Below are positions 54,913 to 63,969 of a stretch of DNA of 64,000 nucleotides, one piece after another. Both the position numbers and the translations under genes were made by a program. This DNA is from Bacteroidota bacterium (GTDB lineage Bacteria; Bacteroidota; Bacteroidia; B-17B0; Aurantibacillaceae), in assembly GCA_016702705.1 (NCBI GenBank), contig JADJDM010000002.1, forward strand, positions 496,001-560,000, in the 5' to 3' direction. Positions within the stretch are counted from its first letter, which is position 1, and each line of letters opens with the position of its first letter. Under the pieces are notes generated by a model. That model was not told the origin of the DNA. It did not search any database and saw only the letters and a list, made by a program, of their open reading frames with translations.

Positions 54913-57900
54913 TTATGCTCTTTTCTTTTTAAAGAAAGGAATCTTATCTATCAACATCCCGAAGAAATCTAGAATTTTTTTCATTACATCAAAGTACAAT
55001 GTAACCATTAATGTAAGAGACATAAACCAAATTACGCCAATGTTAAACCAAAATGTAGGAATCATTGCGCCAAACAATTTTTTATTGGGTGCAAGAAAAT
55101 GTGCACGTCCCCATTCGTTTGTAGGGTTTAAATAAACAGGATCAACACGTTGAATTAGCTCTCCGTCCTTCTCTAAACATTTAGGGCCAAGATCATTTGC
55201 ATTCAACATCATTTGCGATAAAGCTGCGTTTTCGTAATTGTTTCTTAAATCAGTAAACTGCTTTTTCTTCTCAGCAGAAAGGTTAGAATAAATTAAATCT
55301 TTCTCGGAACGTGCTTTTTTATCACGCCCAATATAGTATTCAGAAAAAGGTCCGTTTAAATAATTTTAATTCCATTTAAGCACTGCCTTATTAATTGTTT
55401 CAGGATTTATTTTATCCACATCCTTGTAAGCAATCTTTTTATGCAGTTTACCTTCTTTTATTAATTCATTCTTTAATAAAGCAACGTCATCTATTAATTT
55501 TTGTTTTTTAGTAGCATCACCTAATTCATGATCGATACTTACGATTTTCTTTTCTAATTCATCTTTCCAGTAATTCTTTTTATACTGTGCCTCAGAAATT
55601 GCTTTTTCGTATTTGTAATAAGGCTTAAAGTATTCATTTCCTCTAAATTGATTTACTGCCAATGCTTCATAAGCCCAACGAGAGGTCATCATCTCTCCAA
55701 CCAATGGCACGCCACCTTGTTTAGCTAGTGTTGGATTTAACTTATCGAATTTTACAATTACACCACTTAATAATAATTGAGGAATAATTAAAAACGGAAT
55801 TAAAATGTAAATAGTAATGGCGCTATTAAAGCTGGATGAAATATTTAAACCAAGCATATTGGCAAAGCAAGAGGTGGTAAACAAAATTAACCAATAATCA
55901 ACCCACATACCTTGAACGCCCATTACATAATTACCAACCAACACATACAATATAGTTTGTATAGCAGATAAGGTAAACATGATTCCTATTTTCGAAATCA
56001 AATACGAACTTCTACTTAGGTTTAAGAAAGACTCACGTTTTAAAATTCTTCTGTCCTTTATAATCTCCTCTGCCGAAACAGTAAGGCCAATAAACAATGC
56101 TACTACCACACTCATAAACATGTAAGCAGGCATGTTTTCATTTTCACGAAAAACATATCCCTTATTGTCTTCTGCATCTGTATTAAAATAACGAATCAAA
56201 TATCCTAATACAAAAGCTAATACAGGTGCTTCTAATAAACCAATTGCCATGTATTGTGTATTCGTTAGTTTTGATTTCACATCACGTGTCATGAAAATCA
56301 AAAACTGCTTAATCTTATTTGGAATTTTAAAAGTACTTTCAGGAATAGTAGTGTGTTCTTCTATCTTCTCTAATTTACTTTCAATTAATTCGGTGTAGTG
56401 ACCGTTCCACTCGCTTGGTGTAAACTTACGTGTAGGAGTTTGGTTTCCGTATTCATCCACCACCTTTGTTTCGATGATGTTAAAGATTAATTCAGGATTT
56501 ACGTTACCACAACTAATACACTCACTCTCTTCGGAGTTAACATGATGAACTAATCGTTTAAAGTAAATAACTGCATCAACAGGATTTCCGTAATACACAG
56601 GATAACCACCCACATCAAGGATTTTCAGTTTATCAAACATTTTGAAAATCTCTGAAGAAGGTTGATGAATTACAACAAATACCAATTTACCTCTTAGAGC
56701 AAGCTCCTTAAGTAAATCCATGATGTTTTCAGAGTCTCTTGATGATAAACCAGAAGTAGGCTCATCCACAAATAAAACTGCTGGCTCACGAATTAACTCT
56801 AAACCAATATTTAAGCGCTTACGTTGTCCACCCGAGATTGTTTTTTCTAAAGGCGAACCAACTTTTAAATCTTTTGTATGCTCTAAACCCAAATCAGTTA
56901 AAGTTTTCATAACCATTGCAGATATTTTATCATCTGCATAGTTTCCAAAACATAACTTGGCATTGTAAAATAAATTTTGATAAACAGTTAGTTCCTCAAT
57001 CAACAAATCATCTTGCGATACATGACCAATTACACCTTCTATTTTATCTTTCTCGGTATGAATGTTTATACCATTTATGTAAACACCACCGCCGCTTGGA
57101 GTTTCTTGTCCGTTAAGTACATTTAGTAAAGTTGATTTACCTGCACCCGAACCTCCCATAATACCAATCAACTTACCACTCTCTTCAGCAATGTTGATGT
57201 TACGTAAACCTAATTTGCCCCCTTTAAATTTATATTCAAGGTTTTTGGCAACAAAGGAAATTTTAGCCTGCGTTTTATCCGATAAGAATTTCGATATAAT
57301 ATCGCTATAATAAATTGGTTTTACCTTAGTACTTCTTAATGAAGAACCTGGCATTAAAAGATATACTTTTTCGGGAGCAATTGCTTGTCCGTTTAGCACT
57401 AACTCTTGTGCGCCAACTAGTTTAAGAATATACATGCCAACACTTGGCACATTCATTACCCAAACCTCAATTTCATTGTTAAACGAGTCGCAAATAACTT
57501 GTTTAGTATGATGTCTTCCAAAGGCTGTATCATTGTTGATTACCAATAAATGCGAAGCATCAGGATATAACTCTGGTTTGTCTTCTACAAATGATTTAAG
57601 ATTTCCGAATTCTTCTTGAGAAATATTAAATGTATCAGCAACAGTAGCAACAAACTCATATTCTTGTTCAGAAATTTCGGCAGAAGAAACAATAAATTCG
57701 AGGATACGAATAAGCACAATCACTTTTTGATCCTGCTCTAATTCTTTATTAATCTCCGTGCAAATTTTAAAACCTTTACCGAGTTTACCGATTATTGTTT
57801 GAAAATCAACTAAATAAAGTCATATGGACGAATGAAACTTTCAAAATCAATTTTTCCTATTGCAGATGCATTAAGTTTTTTTGGATTCATTCGTTTTAAA

Positions 57901-58037
57901 TCGTTTGTTGATAGCTTTTTTGAATCAATAGAGCTTGTTAAAGCCTTTACAGTAAGTAATTTTTGCAATTTTTTATTGCCTTTTAACGAGTCATTTGCGT
58001 CTTGCTTGCCTAGGTAAATGTTTTCGAAGTAGTTCAT
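54913..58037 (-). CDS. ABCG-type ABC transporter with TerB-like and FHA-like N-terminal regions (one frameshift, one in-frame stop)
   Basis: About 1040 residues. The N-terminal segment (58037-57812, MNYFENIYLGKQDAND) continues after a lost T near 57812 as VDFQTIIGKLGKGFKI and a TerB-like helical domain. An FHA-like strand region (AFGRHHTKQVICDSFNNEIEVWVMN) follows. The ATPase has Walker A MGGSGAGKSTLLN, signature TISGGQRKRLNIGLEL and Walker B AVLFVDEPTSGLSS. Then come a Cys-rich SECISCGNVN insert, a six-helix ABC2 membrane domain, and a coiled coil. A TAA at 55366-55368 interrupts the same frame between LKWN and NYLNGPFSEYYIG. The C-terminal part (EKKKQFTDLRNNYENAALSQ, two helices, IDKIPFFKKKRA) follows. 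Substrate unknown. Confidence 0.85.
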
Positions 58038-58063
58038 ATGTAGATATTTATAATATTTGAGTG

Positions 58064-58071
58064 CAAAAGTA
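58064..58071 (-). promoter_or_regulatory. -7 promoter element TACTTTTG
   Basis: It matches TAnnTTTG on the minus strand, 27 bases upstream of the ABC transporter ATG. Confidence 0.4.
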
Positions 58072-58188
58072 ATTGCTCTTTGTTAGGATAATCTTCCTTT
58101 AGTCTGAATAAATTGTTAATTAATCGTTACAAATAGGCGCTCAGAATAATAAAAATTAATATTATATGGTCAATTCAAATAATTAGTT

Positions 58189-58196
58189 TACTTTTG
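58189..58196 (+). promoter_or_regulatory. -7 promoter element TACTTTTG of the DEAD helicase
   Basis: It matches TAnnTTTG. The ATG is 135 bases further, so the mRNA would have a long leader (about 58203-58331) with several possible hairpins, including CTGTTTAGGCTCTTAAACAG at 58289-58308. Long leaders are common for cold-induced helicase genes. Confidence 0.45.
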
Positions 58197-58331
58197 TCCC
58201 CGATAAAGGGTGAATAATAGTCTGCTCCTCTAAAAGTACTCGTCGGCCCGTGTTTGGCACAATTGACTACTTGATTTTTTCTGCACGACTGTTTAGGCTC
58301 TTAAACAGTTTATTAATTAAAAAAATTTTAA

Positions 58332-60243
58332 ATGACATTTGAACAATTTGGTCTAGACTCTAGACTACAACAAGCCATTTCAGAAATGGGCTTCACATCT
58401 CCTACGCCTATCCAGCAACAAACGCTTGCTAAATTGCTAACCGAAAAAACTGACTTAATTGGTTTAGCGCAAACAGGAACAGGAAAAACAGCAGCATTTG
58501 GTTTACCAATGCTACACAACATCGACTCTGAAAGTAGAACCATTCAAGGTTTAATTTTAAGTCCAACCCGCGAATTAGGAATGCAAATTTCTAAAGACAT
58601 GGTAAACTACGGTAAACACATGAAAGGTTTAAAAGTAGTTGCAGTGTATGGCGGTGCACGTATTGATCAACAAATTAAAGACATTCGTAACGGATGCCAA
58701 GTAATTGTTGCAACTCCAGGACGTTTAGTTGATTTAATCGAGCGTAAAGCAATCGATTTAAGCAATGTACAAATCACTGTTTTAGATGAAGCAGATGAGA
58801 TGTTAAACATGGGCTTTAAAGATGATTTAGATTTTATCTTAGATAAAACTCCAAAAACAAAAAACACTTGGTTGTTTTCTGCAACTATGCCACGTGAGGT
58901 AGCACAAATAGCAAAACGCTATATGGAAAGCCCAATGGAATTAAGTGCAGGTAACAAAAACGAAGGTGCTGATAACATTGAACACGTTTATTATGTAGTA
59001 CAAGGAAGAAATCGTTACGCAGCATTAAAGCGTGTAGTAGATTCTAACCCTGATATTTTCGGAATTATATTTTGTAGACCAGAGCAGAAACTCAAGAAGT
59101 TGCTGATGGTTTAATAAAAGATGGTTACAGTGCAGATTCGTTACATGGAGATTTATCTCAATCGCAACGTGATTTTGTAATGAAACGTTTCCGTGCTAGA
59201 AGCTTGCAAATGCTAGTTGCTACTGATGTTGCTGCTCGTGGTATTGATGTTAACGATATTACACAGTAATAAAACTACAACTTACCTGAAGAAACAGAAA
59301 ATTACACACACAGAAGTGGTAGAACTGCACGTGCAGGTAAAAAAGGTAAATCAATTGCAATTGTTACTTCTAAAGATTTAGGAAGAATAAGAGATATTGA
59401 GCGTATCATTAAAAAAACATTTACTAAAGGAAGTATTCCTACAGGTGTTGAGGTATGCGAGCGTCAGTTACTTCACTTAGTTAACAAATTACATACAGTA
59501 ACTGTTAACGAAAAAGAAATTGAATCGTTTTTACCAAAAATTTATGCTGAGTTAGAGGATTTAAGTAAAGAAGAAGTTATTAAGCGTTTCGTTTCTGAAG
59601 AGTTTAATCGTTTCTTAAATTACTATCAAAACCAACCTGATTTAGAAGAAGGAGCAAGCCGTGGCGAAACAATCGTACATCACGTTTCTTCATTAACTTA
59701 GGTGAGTTAGATGGATTAAATCGCCAAAGCTTAAAAGATTTGTTGATGGATTTTTCTGGTTTAGAAGGAAAAATGTTATTCAATATTGAAGTGAAGAGCA
59801 GTTTTGCTTTCTTTGAAACAGAAACACAATTCTCTGAAAAATTCTTAAACTTAAACAACGATGAGTTATTCTTTAACGATAGAAAAGTAAGTTTAGAGTT
59901 ATCTCAAAAGAAATCACGCGAAGGTGGAAACTTTGAAAGACGTTCTTCTGGCGGCGGTGGATACAAAGGTAACAGCGAAGGCGGATACCGTGGTGGAAAC
60001 GGCGGCGGATACAAAGGTAGAAGCGAAGGCGGATACAAAGGTGGAAGCAGCGAAGGTGGATACCGTGGTGGAAATAGCGGCGGTGGATATAAAAGTAGAA
60101 GCAGCGAAGGCGGCGGATACAAAGGTGGAAGCAGCAGAGATGGTGGACGTAGCTCAGGTGGTTACGCAAAAAAGAGCTACAGCGAAGGCAATAGCTTTAG
60201 CAAACCAAGAGTATCTGAAAGAAGCAGAGAGAGAGCTAATTAA
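58332..60243 (+). CDS. DEAD-box RNA helicase with DbpA-type RNA-binding domain and Gly-rich tail (frameshifted)
   Basis: Motifs: Q motif GFTSPTPIQQQTL, I GLAQTGTGKTAAFGLP, Ia SPTRELGMQ, Ib TPGRLVDL, II VLDEADEMLNMGF and III FSATMP. After a lost A near 59084 it continues CRTRAETQEVADGLIKDG, IV-V LQMLVATDVAARGIDV and VI YTHRSGRTARAGKKG. Further errors lie at 59262-59275 and near 59662. A DbpA-like RNA-binding domain (FFINLGELDGLNRQSLKDLLMDFSG, about 500-570) precedes a GGYKGGS/GGYRGG-repeat tail of ~95 residues. Corrected length is ~637 residues. It remodels structured RNA, probably in ribosome assembly or cold adaptation (CsdA/DbpA-like). Confidence 0.9.
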
Positions 60244-60265
60244 AAATTAGTTTTTGTATAAATAT

Positions 60266-60299
60266 AAAATCCCCCCGAGTACTCGGGGGGATTTTTTTT
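60266..60299 (+). terminator. Terminator of the helicase gene
   Basis: A perfect palindromic stem AAAATCCCCCCGAGT / ACTCGGGGGGATTTT is followed by eight T in all. It marks the boundary to the accessory segment at the right end. Confidence 0.9.
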
Positions 60300-60365
60300 G
60301 CTCTAAATTTAATCAAATTGTACTTACTACTATTTATAGTTTAATTTTACTATAAAATAGTGGAT

Positions 60366-61465
60366 ATGCAAAAACAAATAATTGTATCGGACTGTTTGCA
60401 CAGAGAGCAAGCGCGATTTAAACTTGAGTTTGATTACGATAGTAATTTAATAAAACTATTAAAAAATACAGCTGATGCAAGCTGGAGTTACACGCTAAAT
60501 GCTTGGTACATAAATAATAATTTAAACTTATTACAAAAGCTAAGGAAAGAACTTGCCCCTCTTAATGTTAGTTTGGCTCTAACTAACGAAACGCAGTTGT
60601 TGCTAGATGAAAAATTTAAATCGCTTAGCGAAGAAGCTGAACTTAAAATAAATTATTTTATTGAATGGATGCGAAGTAAACGATACAGCGAAAGCACCAT
60701 TTGCACTTATACCGATGCGCTAAAAACATTTTTGAAATTTAATAGCAACAAAAAAATAGAGGAATTAAGCAACCGGGATGTGATCGTATTTAACAATGAA
60801 TACATATTAAAAAACAAACTTTCACCTTCGTTCCAAAACCAAGTAGTTAATGGGATAAAATTGTTTTTTAAAACAATTGAAAATAAACAAATAGAAATTG
60901 AAAGCATACATCGGCCAAAACGCAATAAACTTTTGCCAAATGTTTTAAGCAAAGAAGAAGTGAAGTAATATTGTCGGTTTCAGTCTAATATAAAACATAG
61001 AGCAATGCTAAGTTTAATATATAGTTGTGGATTAAGAAGAGGTGAGTTGCTGAACTTAAAAATTGCGGATATAGATTCGAAACGAAATTTAGTAATTATT
61101 AGGATGGCAAAAGGTAGAAAAGATAGGATTGTACCTTTATCTGATAAAATAATTACAATTTTAAGAGAATACTATTTAGCCTTTAAACCCAAATTATGGT
61201 TATTTGAAGGGCAGAAGGAAGATAAATATTGCGATGAAAGTTTAGCAAAAGTGTTTAAGAACGCCTTAAATAAAGCGGGTATTGCAAAGCCTGCCAGTTT
61301 GCATTGGTTAAGGCATAGTTATGCCACACATTTATTAGAAAATGGGACAGACTTACGTTACATTCAAGAAATTTTAGGCACAGCAGTTCTAAAACCACTG
61401 AAATTTATACCCATGTAAGCACCAAAAGTATTCAAAATGTAAAGAGTCCATTTGATGATTTATAG
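60366..61465 (+). CDS. Tyrosine recombinase/integrase (in-frame stop and one frameshift)
   Basis: About 366 residues. The N-terminal ~75 residues (FKLEFDYDSNLIKLLKNTADASWSYTLNAWYI) form the extra domain seen in Bacteroidota mobile-element integrases. A SAM-like core-binding domain follows (YFIEWMRSKRYSESTICTYTDALKTFL). The catalytic domain has Arg in YSCGLRRGELLNLK, Lys in AKGRKDRIVPLS and LHWLRHSYATHLLENG (His-x-x-Arg). After restoring one C near 61383 it ends GHSSSKTTEIYTHV with the nucleophilic Tyr, then TKSIQNVKSPFDDL. A TAA at 60966-60968 interrupts the frame between EEVK and the RAMLSLIYSCG block. It may be an inactive or misread recombinase. Confidence 0.82.
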
Positions 61466-61497
61466 AATATTTGTATATTTGATAGTATTACAAAAAG

Positions 61498-61630
61498 TTG
61501 GGTTAGCTTGCCAAAATGGTGCGGTAAGCCAACAAAAGAGACAGAAAAAAGCCAGCCGCACATTTTAGCACATTTGGTTTTGCCCGACACACAAGCCGAC
61601 CCTTCGCAAAACCAAAAGAGCTAAAATTTT
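61498..61630. repeat. Nested palindromic non-coding region downstream of the recombinase (candidate recombination site)
   Basis: Three inverted-repeat pairs lie in ~130 bases. Pair one is GTTGG…GCTTGCC / GGTAAGCCAAC (61498-61533). Pair two is AAAATGGTGCGG / CCGCACATTTT (61513-61566). Pair three is the nested ATTTTAGC…GGTTTTGC / GCAAAACC…GCTAAAAT (61562-61627), with a 22-base apex. It is GC-richer than its flanks. Its position between a tyrosine recombinase and a cargo operon suggests an attachment or cassette site, but a structured RNA or terminator remains possible. Confidence 0.5.
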
Positions 61631-61665
61631 CCAACCGCACGGACTGACATTTAGAAAATAATTAT

Positions 61666-61673
61666 TACATTTG
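61666..61673 (+). promoter_or_regulatory. -7 promoter element TACATTTG of the XRE operon
   Basis: It matches TAnnTTTG. The GTG at 61704 follows 30 bases later. The position excludes the TTG at 61671 as start codon. The flanking TTGAC repeats (61671 and 61681) could be part of an autoregulatory operator. Confidence 0.45.
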
Positions 61674-61703
61674 ACACTTCTTGACAAGTCAAAATACAGA
61701 AAC

Positions 61704-62009
61704 GTGAGTTACCTAGGACAGAAAATTAGAGAAACGAGAGAGAAGCAAAATTTGCTACTCAGACAAGTTGCTGCTCATATTGAAGTTGACACTGCATTAA
61801 TGAGTAAGGCTGAAAGAGGTGAAAGGAATTTGAATAGAGACCAAGTTGTAAAGCTTGCCAAATTCTTTAACTCATCAGAGGAAGAGTATATTTCGCTATG
61901 GCTTTGCGACAAAGTTATTGAAGCGGTTGACAATGACCCTTTGGCGACTCAAGGAATAAAAAAAGCATTAAGAAAATTAAGAATTAATTTAGATGCAAAT
62001 CATTCATAA
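61704..62009 (+). CDS. XRE-family helix-turn-helix regulator
   Basis: 101 residues starting with GTG at 61704, 30 bases after a -7 element. The HTH_3 domain is YLGQKIRETREKQNLLLRQVAAHIEVDTALMSKAERGERNLNRDQVVKLAKFFNSS (about residues 3-58); recognition helix DTALMSKAERG. A short helical C-terminus (PLATQGIKKALRKLRINLDANHS) follows. It is probably a repressor of its own operon. The gene overlaps the next one by 17 bases, so expression is coupled. Such XRE genes often pair with an HExxH peptidase that inactivates them. Confidence 0.82.
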   Translation: MSYLGQKIRETREKQNLLLRQVAAHIEVDTALMSKAERGERNLNRDQVVKLAKFFNSSEEEYISLWLCDKVIEAVDNDPLATQGIKKALRKLRINLDANHS

Positions 62010-63969
62010 AATAGACAACTTTCTTTACACGATATTTCCATCGGTTATTCAAGGCGACCAGCAATCATTGCTTAATGCTATTCAAGACTTTTATACTTAC
62101 GGACCTTACAAACCTAAAGTAACAATAGACAATGACTTTGTTAGTATTGAGATTGACACACCTACAATTTTAGCTCAAGACATAGATTACCAAAAGGTTA
62201 TTGCATTTTGCGAAAAAAGGAAATATGCTGATGCAAAACCTATTCTTAAAAAACTAATTGAGAAAAATCCATCAAATTCGGAGTACCACCGAATTATGGG
62301 ACAAATACTGTCGGACGAAGGCGACCAAGAAGAAGCAATCAATTGCTTAATTGATGCATTACGTTGGGACTCAAAGAATGGATGGGCATTGCTTATGATG
62401 GGAAACATTTTTGCTAAGTTCAAAGATGATGTTCCAACTGCTATGAAGTATTATGACCAAGCACTAATTGCAAATCCAAAGGACAATATCACCATAAACA
62501 ATATTGGTGCAAACCTTATGCAGCAAGGCAAATTGGAGGAAGCCAAAAAATACTTTTATGAAGCATTAAAGATTAACGACCAATATGCAAACACTCATTT
62601 TGCATTAGGAATGATTGCTGAAATGGAAGCAGACTTGCAGTCTGCTTTTTACAGCACCATTCAAGCAATTAAACTGAATAAAAGTAAGGATGTTCTATAT
62701 CAGAACTCTGTAAGACAAGCTTTCGAGATTTCTAAAAAAATAATTGCAACTGATACTGGCAAAAAAATATTCAGGGAATACAGACATAAACTTGAATTTG
62801 ATGGTGACAGAAAAATTGACATAATTCAAGATGAAGAAATCCCAACGGCAGCAAAATTTGAGTTTGCAGAAAACTATGACAGAGAAACTCACATTGTAAA
62901 ATACAAACCAAGTTACCCAGCGGTTGAACACTTAATAATGCATGAGTTGGTGCATTTAGATTTTGTTATTGAAGCAAGAAAAGGTGAATTAAACCAATTA
63001 TTTATTTCTACTCAGAATCATAAAACAGAATTCATAAAAGGACTTGAACCGACAATCAAGAAATTCAACAAAATGGGAATTTCTGAAAAGTCAATTGCGG
63101 ATTATTGTTCGAATCTATTTGAAGGCATGAACCGTCAAATATTCAATACTCCAATTGACTTGTTTATTGAAAATTTCCTTTATAATGAATTCGCAGAACT
63201 CAGACCTTTTCAATTTATCTCTCTCTACAATATGTTACAAGAAGGCCTGAAGGCTGTAACAGACAAAAAGATTGTTGAACTCTCTCCCAAAGACATCATT
63301 TCAAAAAGCAAGGTCTACAATTTTGTAAATGCAATTCAGTTCAAAGAATTATTTGGTTTCGATTTTATCAAAGACTTCAATGCTACTCCGTCAGAAATGA
63401 AACTTGCAACAGATTTTTATGACGAGTATCTTCAATACAAAGAGGACAAAGAACCTGCTGAAGAATATGAATTGGTTTTGCATTGGGCTGAAGACTTAAA
63501 ACTTGATAAGAACTTTGAACTCGTTAATGAACATGAGTATAGAACCAAAAGGACAGATATAGACAACCTTCTATCTTCAATAGAAAAAGATCCTTATGAT
63601 TTAGAGTCCAAAGACCCTTACAAACAAAGGGAAATGGACAAATTTCAAAAATCGCAAGAGCAAATAGGTATAAACATGGCTGTCGCCATGTTTATGGTGG
63701 ATGCCTTGCAGTTTTTTGAAGCAATGCCTCAAGAGGAAATTAAGAAAATTGCAATTGAAATTGCAATGCAAGGAACTCAAGGCTATAGACCTGATAAAGA
63801 TAATTATCGAATTAACTCAATAAAAGGCAAAACTTTTTCAGGCTACCATATTTTAGCTTATTACTACGTGAGTTGGTCATTAGCAATTCCCGAAATGGTA
63901 TCTCAATTAAATTTGCCTTATGAAGCAGAATATAAAATGGCATTGACAATGCATAAACCGAATAAGTAA
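61993..63969 (+). CDS. TPR protein with HExxH (zinc-metallopeptidase-like) domain
   Basis: 658 residues, intact. Residues ~60-230 are tetratricopeptide repeats (AKPILKKLIEKNPSNSEYHRIMGQIL, AMKYYDQALIANPKDNITINNIGANL, AKKYFYEALKINDQYANTHFALGMI). HLIMHELVHLDFVIEAR at about 313-329 contains HELVH at 317-321. NEFAE at 398-402, ~80 residues later, could provide the third zinc ligand, as in gluzincins. The C-terminal ~250 residues are helical and acidic, without a recognised domain. It resembles an enlarged partner of XRE/ImmA-type pairs. No signal peptide, so cytosolic. The next gene overlaps its stop (TAATG). Confidence 0.75.
   Translation: MQIIHKIDNFLYTIFPSVIQGDQQSLLNAIQDFYTYGPYKPKVTIDNDFVSIEIDTPTILAQDIDYQKVIAFCEKRKYADAKPILKKLIEKNPSNSEYHRIMGQILSDEGDQEEAINCLIDALRWDSKNGWALLMMGNIFAKFKDDVPTAMKYYDQALIANPKDNITINNIGANLMQQGKLEEAKKYFYEALKINDQYANTHFALGMIAEMEADLQSAFYSTIQAIKLNKSKDVLYQNSVRQAFEISKKIIATDTGKKIFREYRHKLEFDGDRKIDIIQDEEIPTAAKFEFAENYDRETHIVKYKPSYPAVEHLIMHELVHLDFVIEARKGELNQLFISTQNHKTEFIKGLEPTIKKFNKMGISEKSIADYCSNLFEGMNRQIFNTPIDLFIENFLYNEFAELRPFQFISLYNMLQEGLKAVTDKKIVELSPKDIISKSKVYNFVNAIQFKELFGFDFIKDFNATPSEMKLATDFYDEYLQYKEDKEPAEEYELVLHWAEDLKLDKNFELVNEHEYRTKRTDIDNLLSSIEKDPYDLESKDPYKQREMDKFQKSQEQIGINMAVAMFMVDALQFFEAMPQEEIKKIAIEIAMQGTQGYRPDKDNYRINSIKGKTFSGYHILAYYYVSWSLAIPEMVSQLNLPYEAEYKMALTMHKPNK

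Noticed and set aside
59873..60169. Minus-strand frames rich in Pro/Leu/Tyr or Cys/His opposite the helicase tail
   Set aside because: They are mirror images of the GGYKGGS-type repeats of the helicase tail; low-complexity shadow frames.
61498..61630. Canonical integron attC/attI site
   Set aside because: Only one GTTRRRY-like core was seen. The RYYYAAC partner and the integron integrase C-terminal features are not clear, so only a generic recombination-site candidate is claimed.
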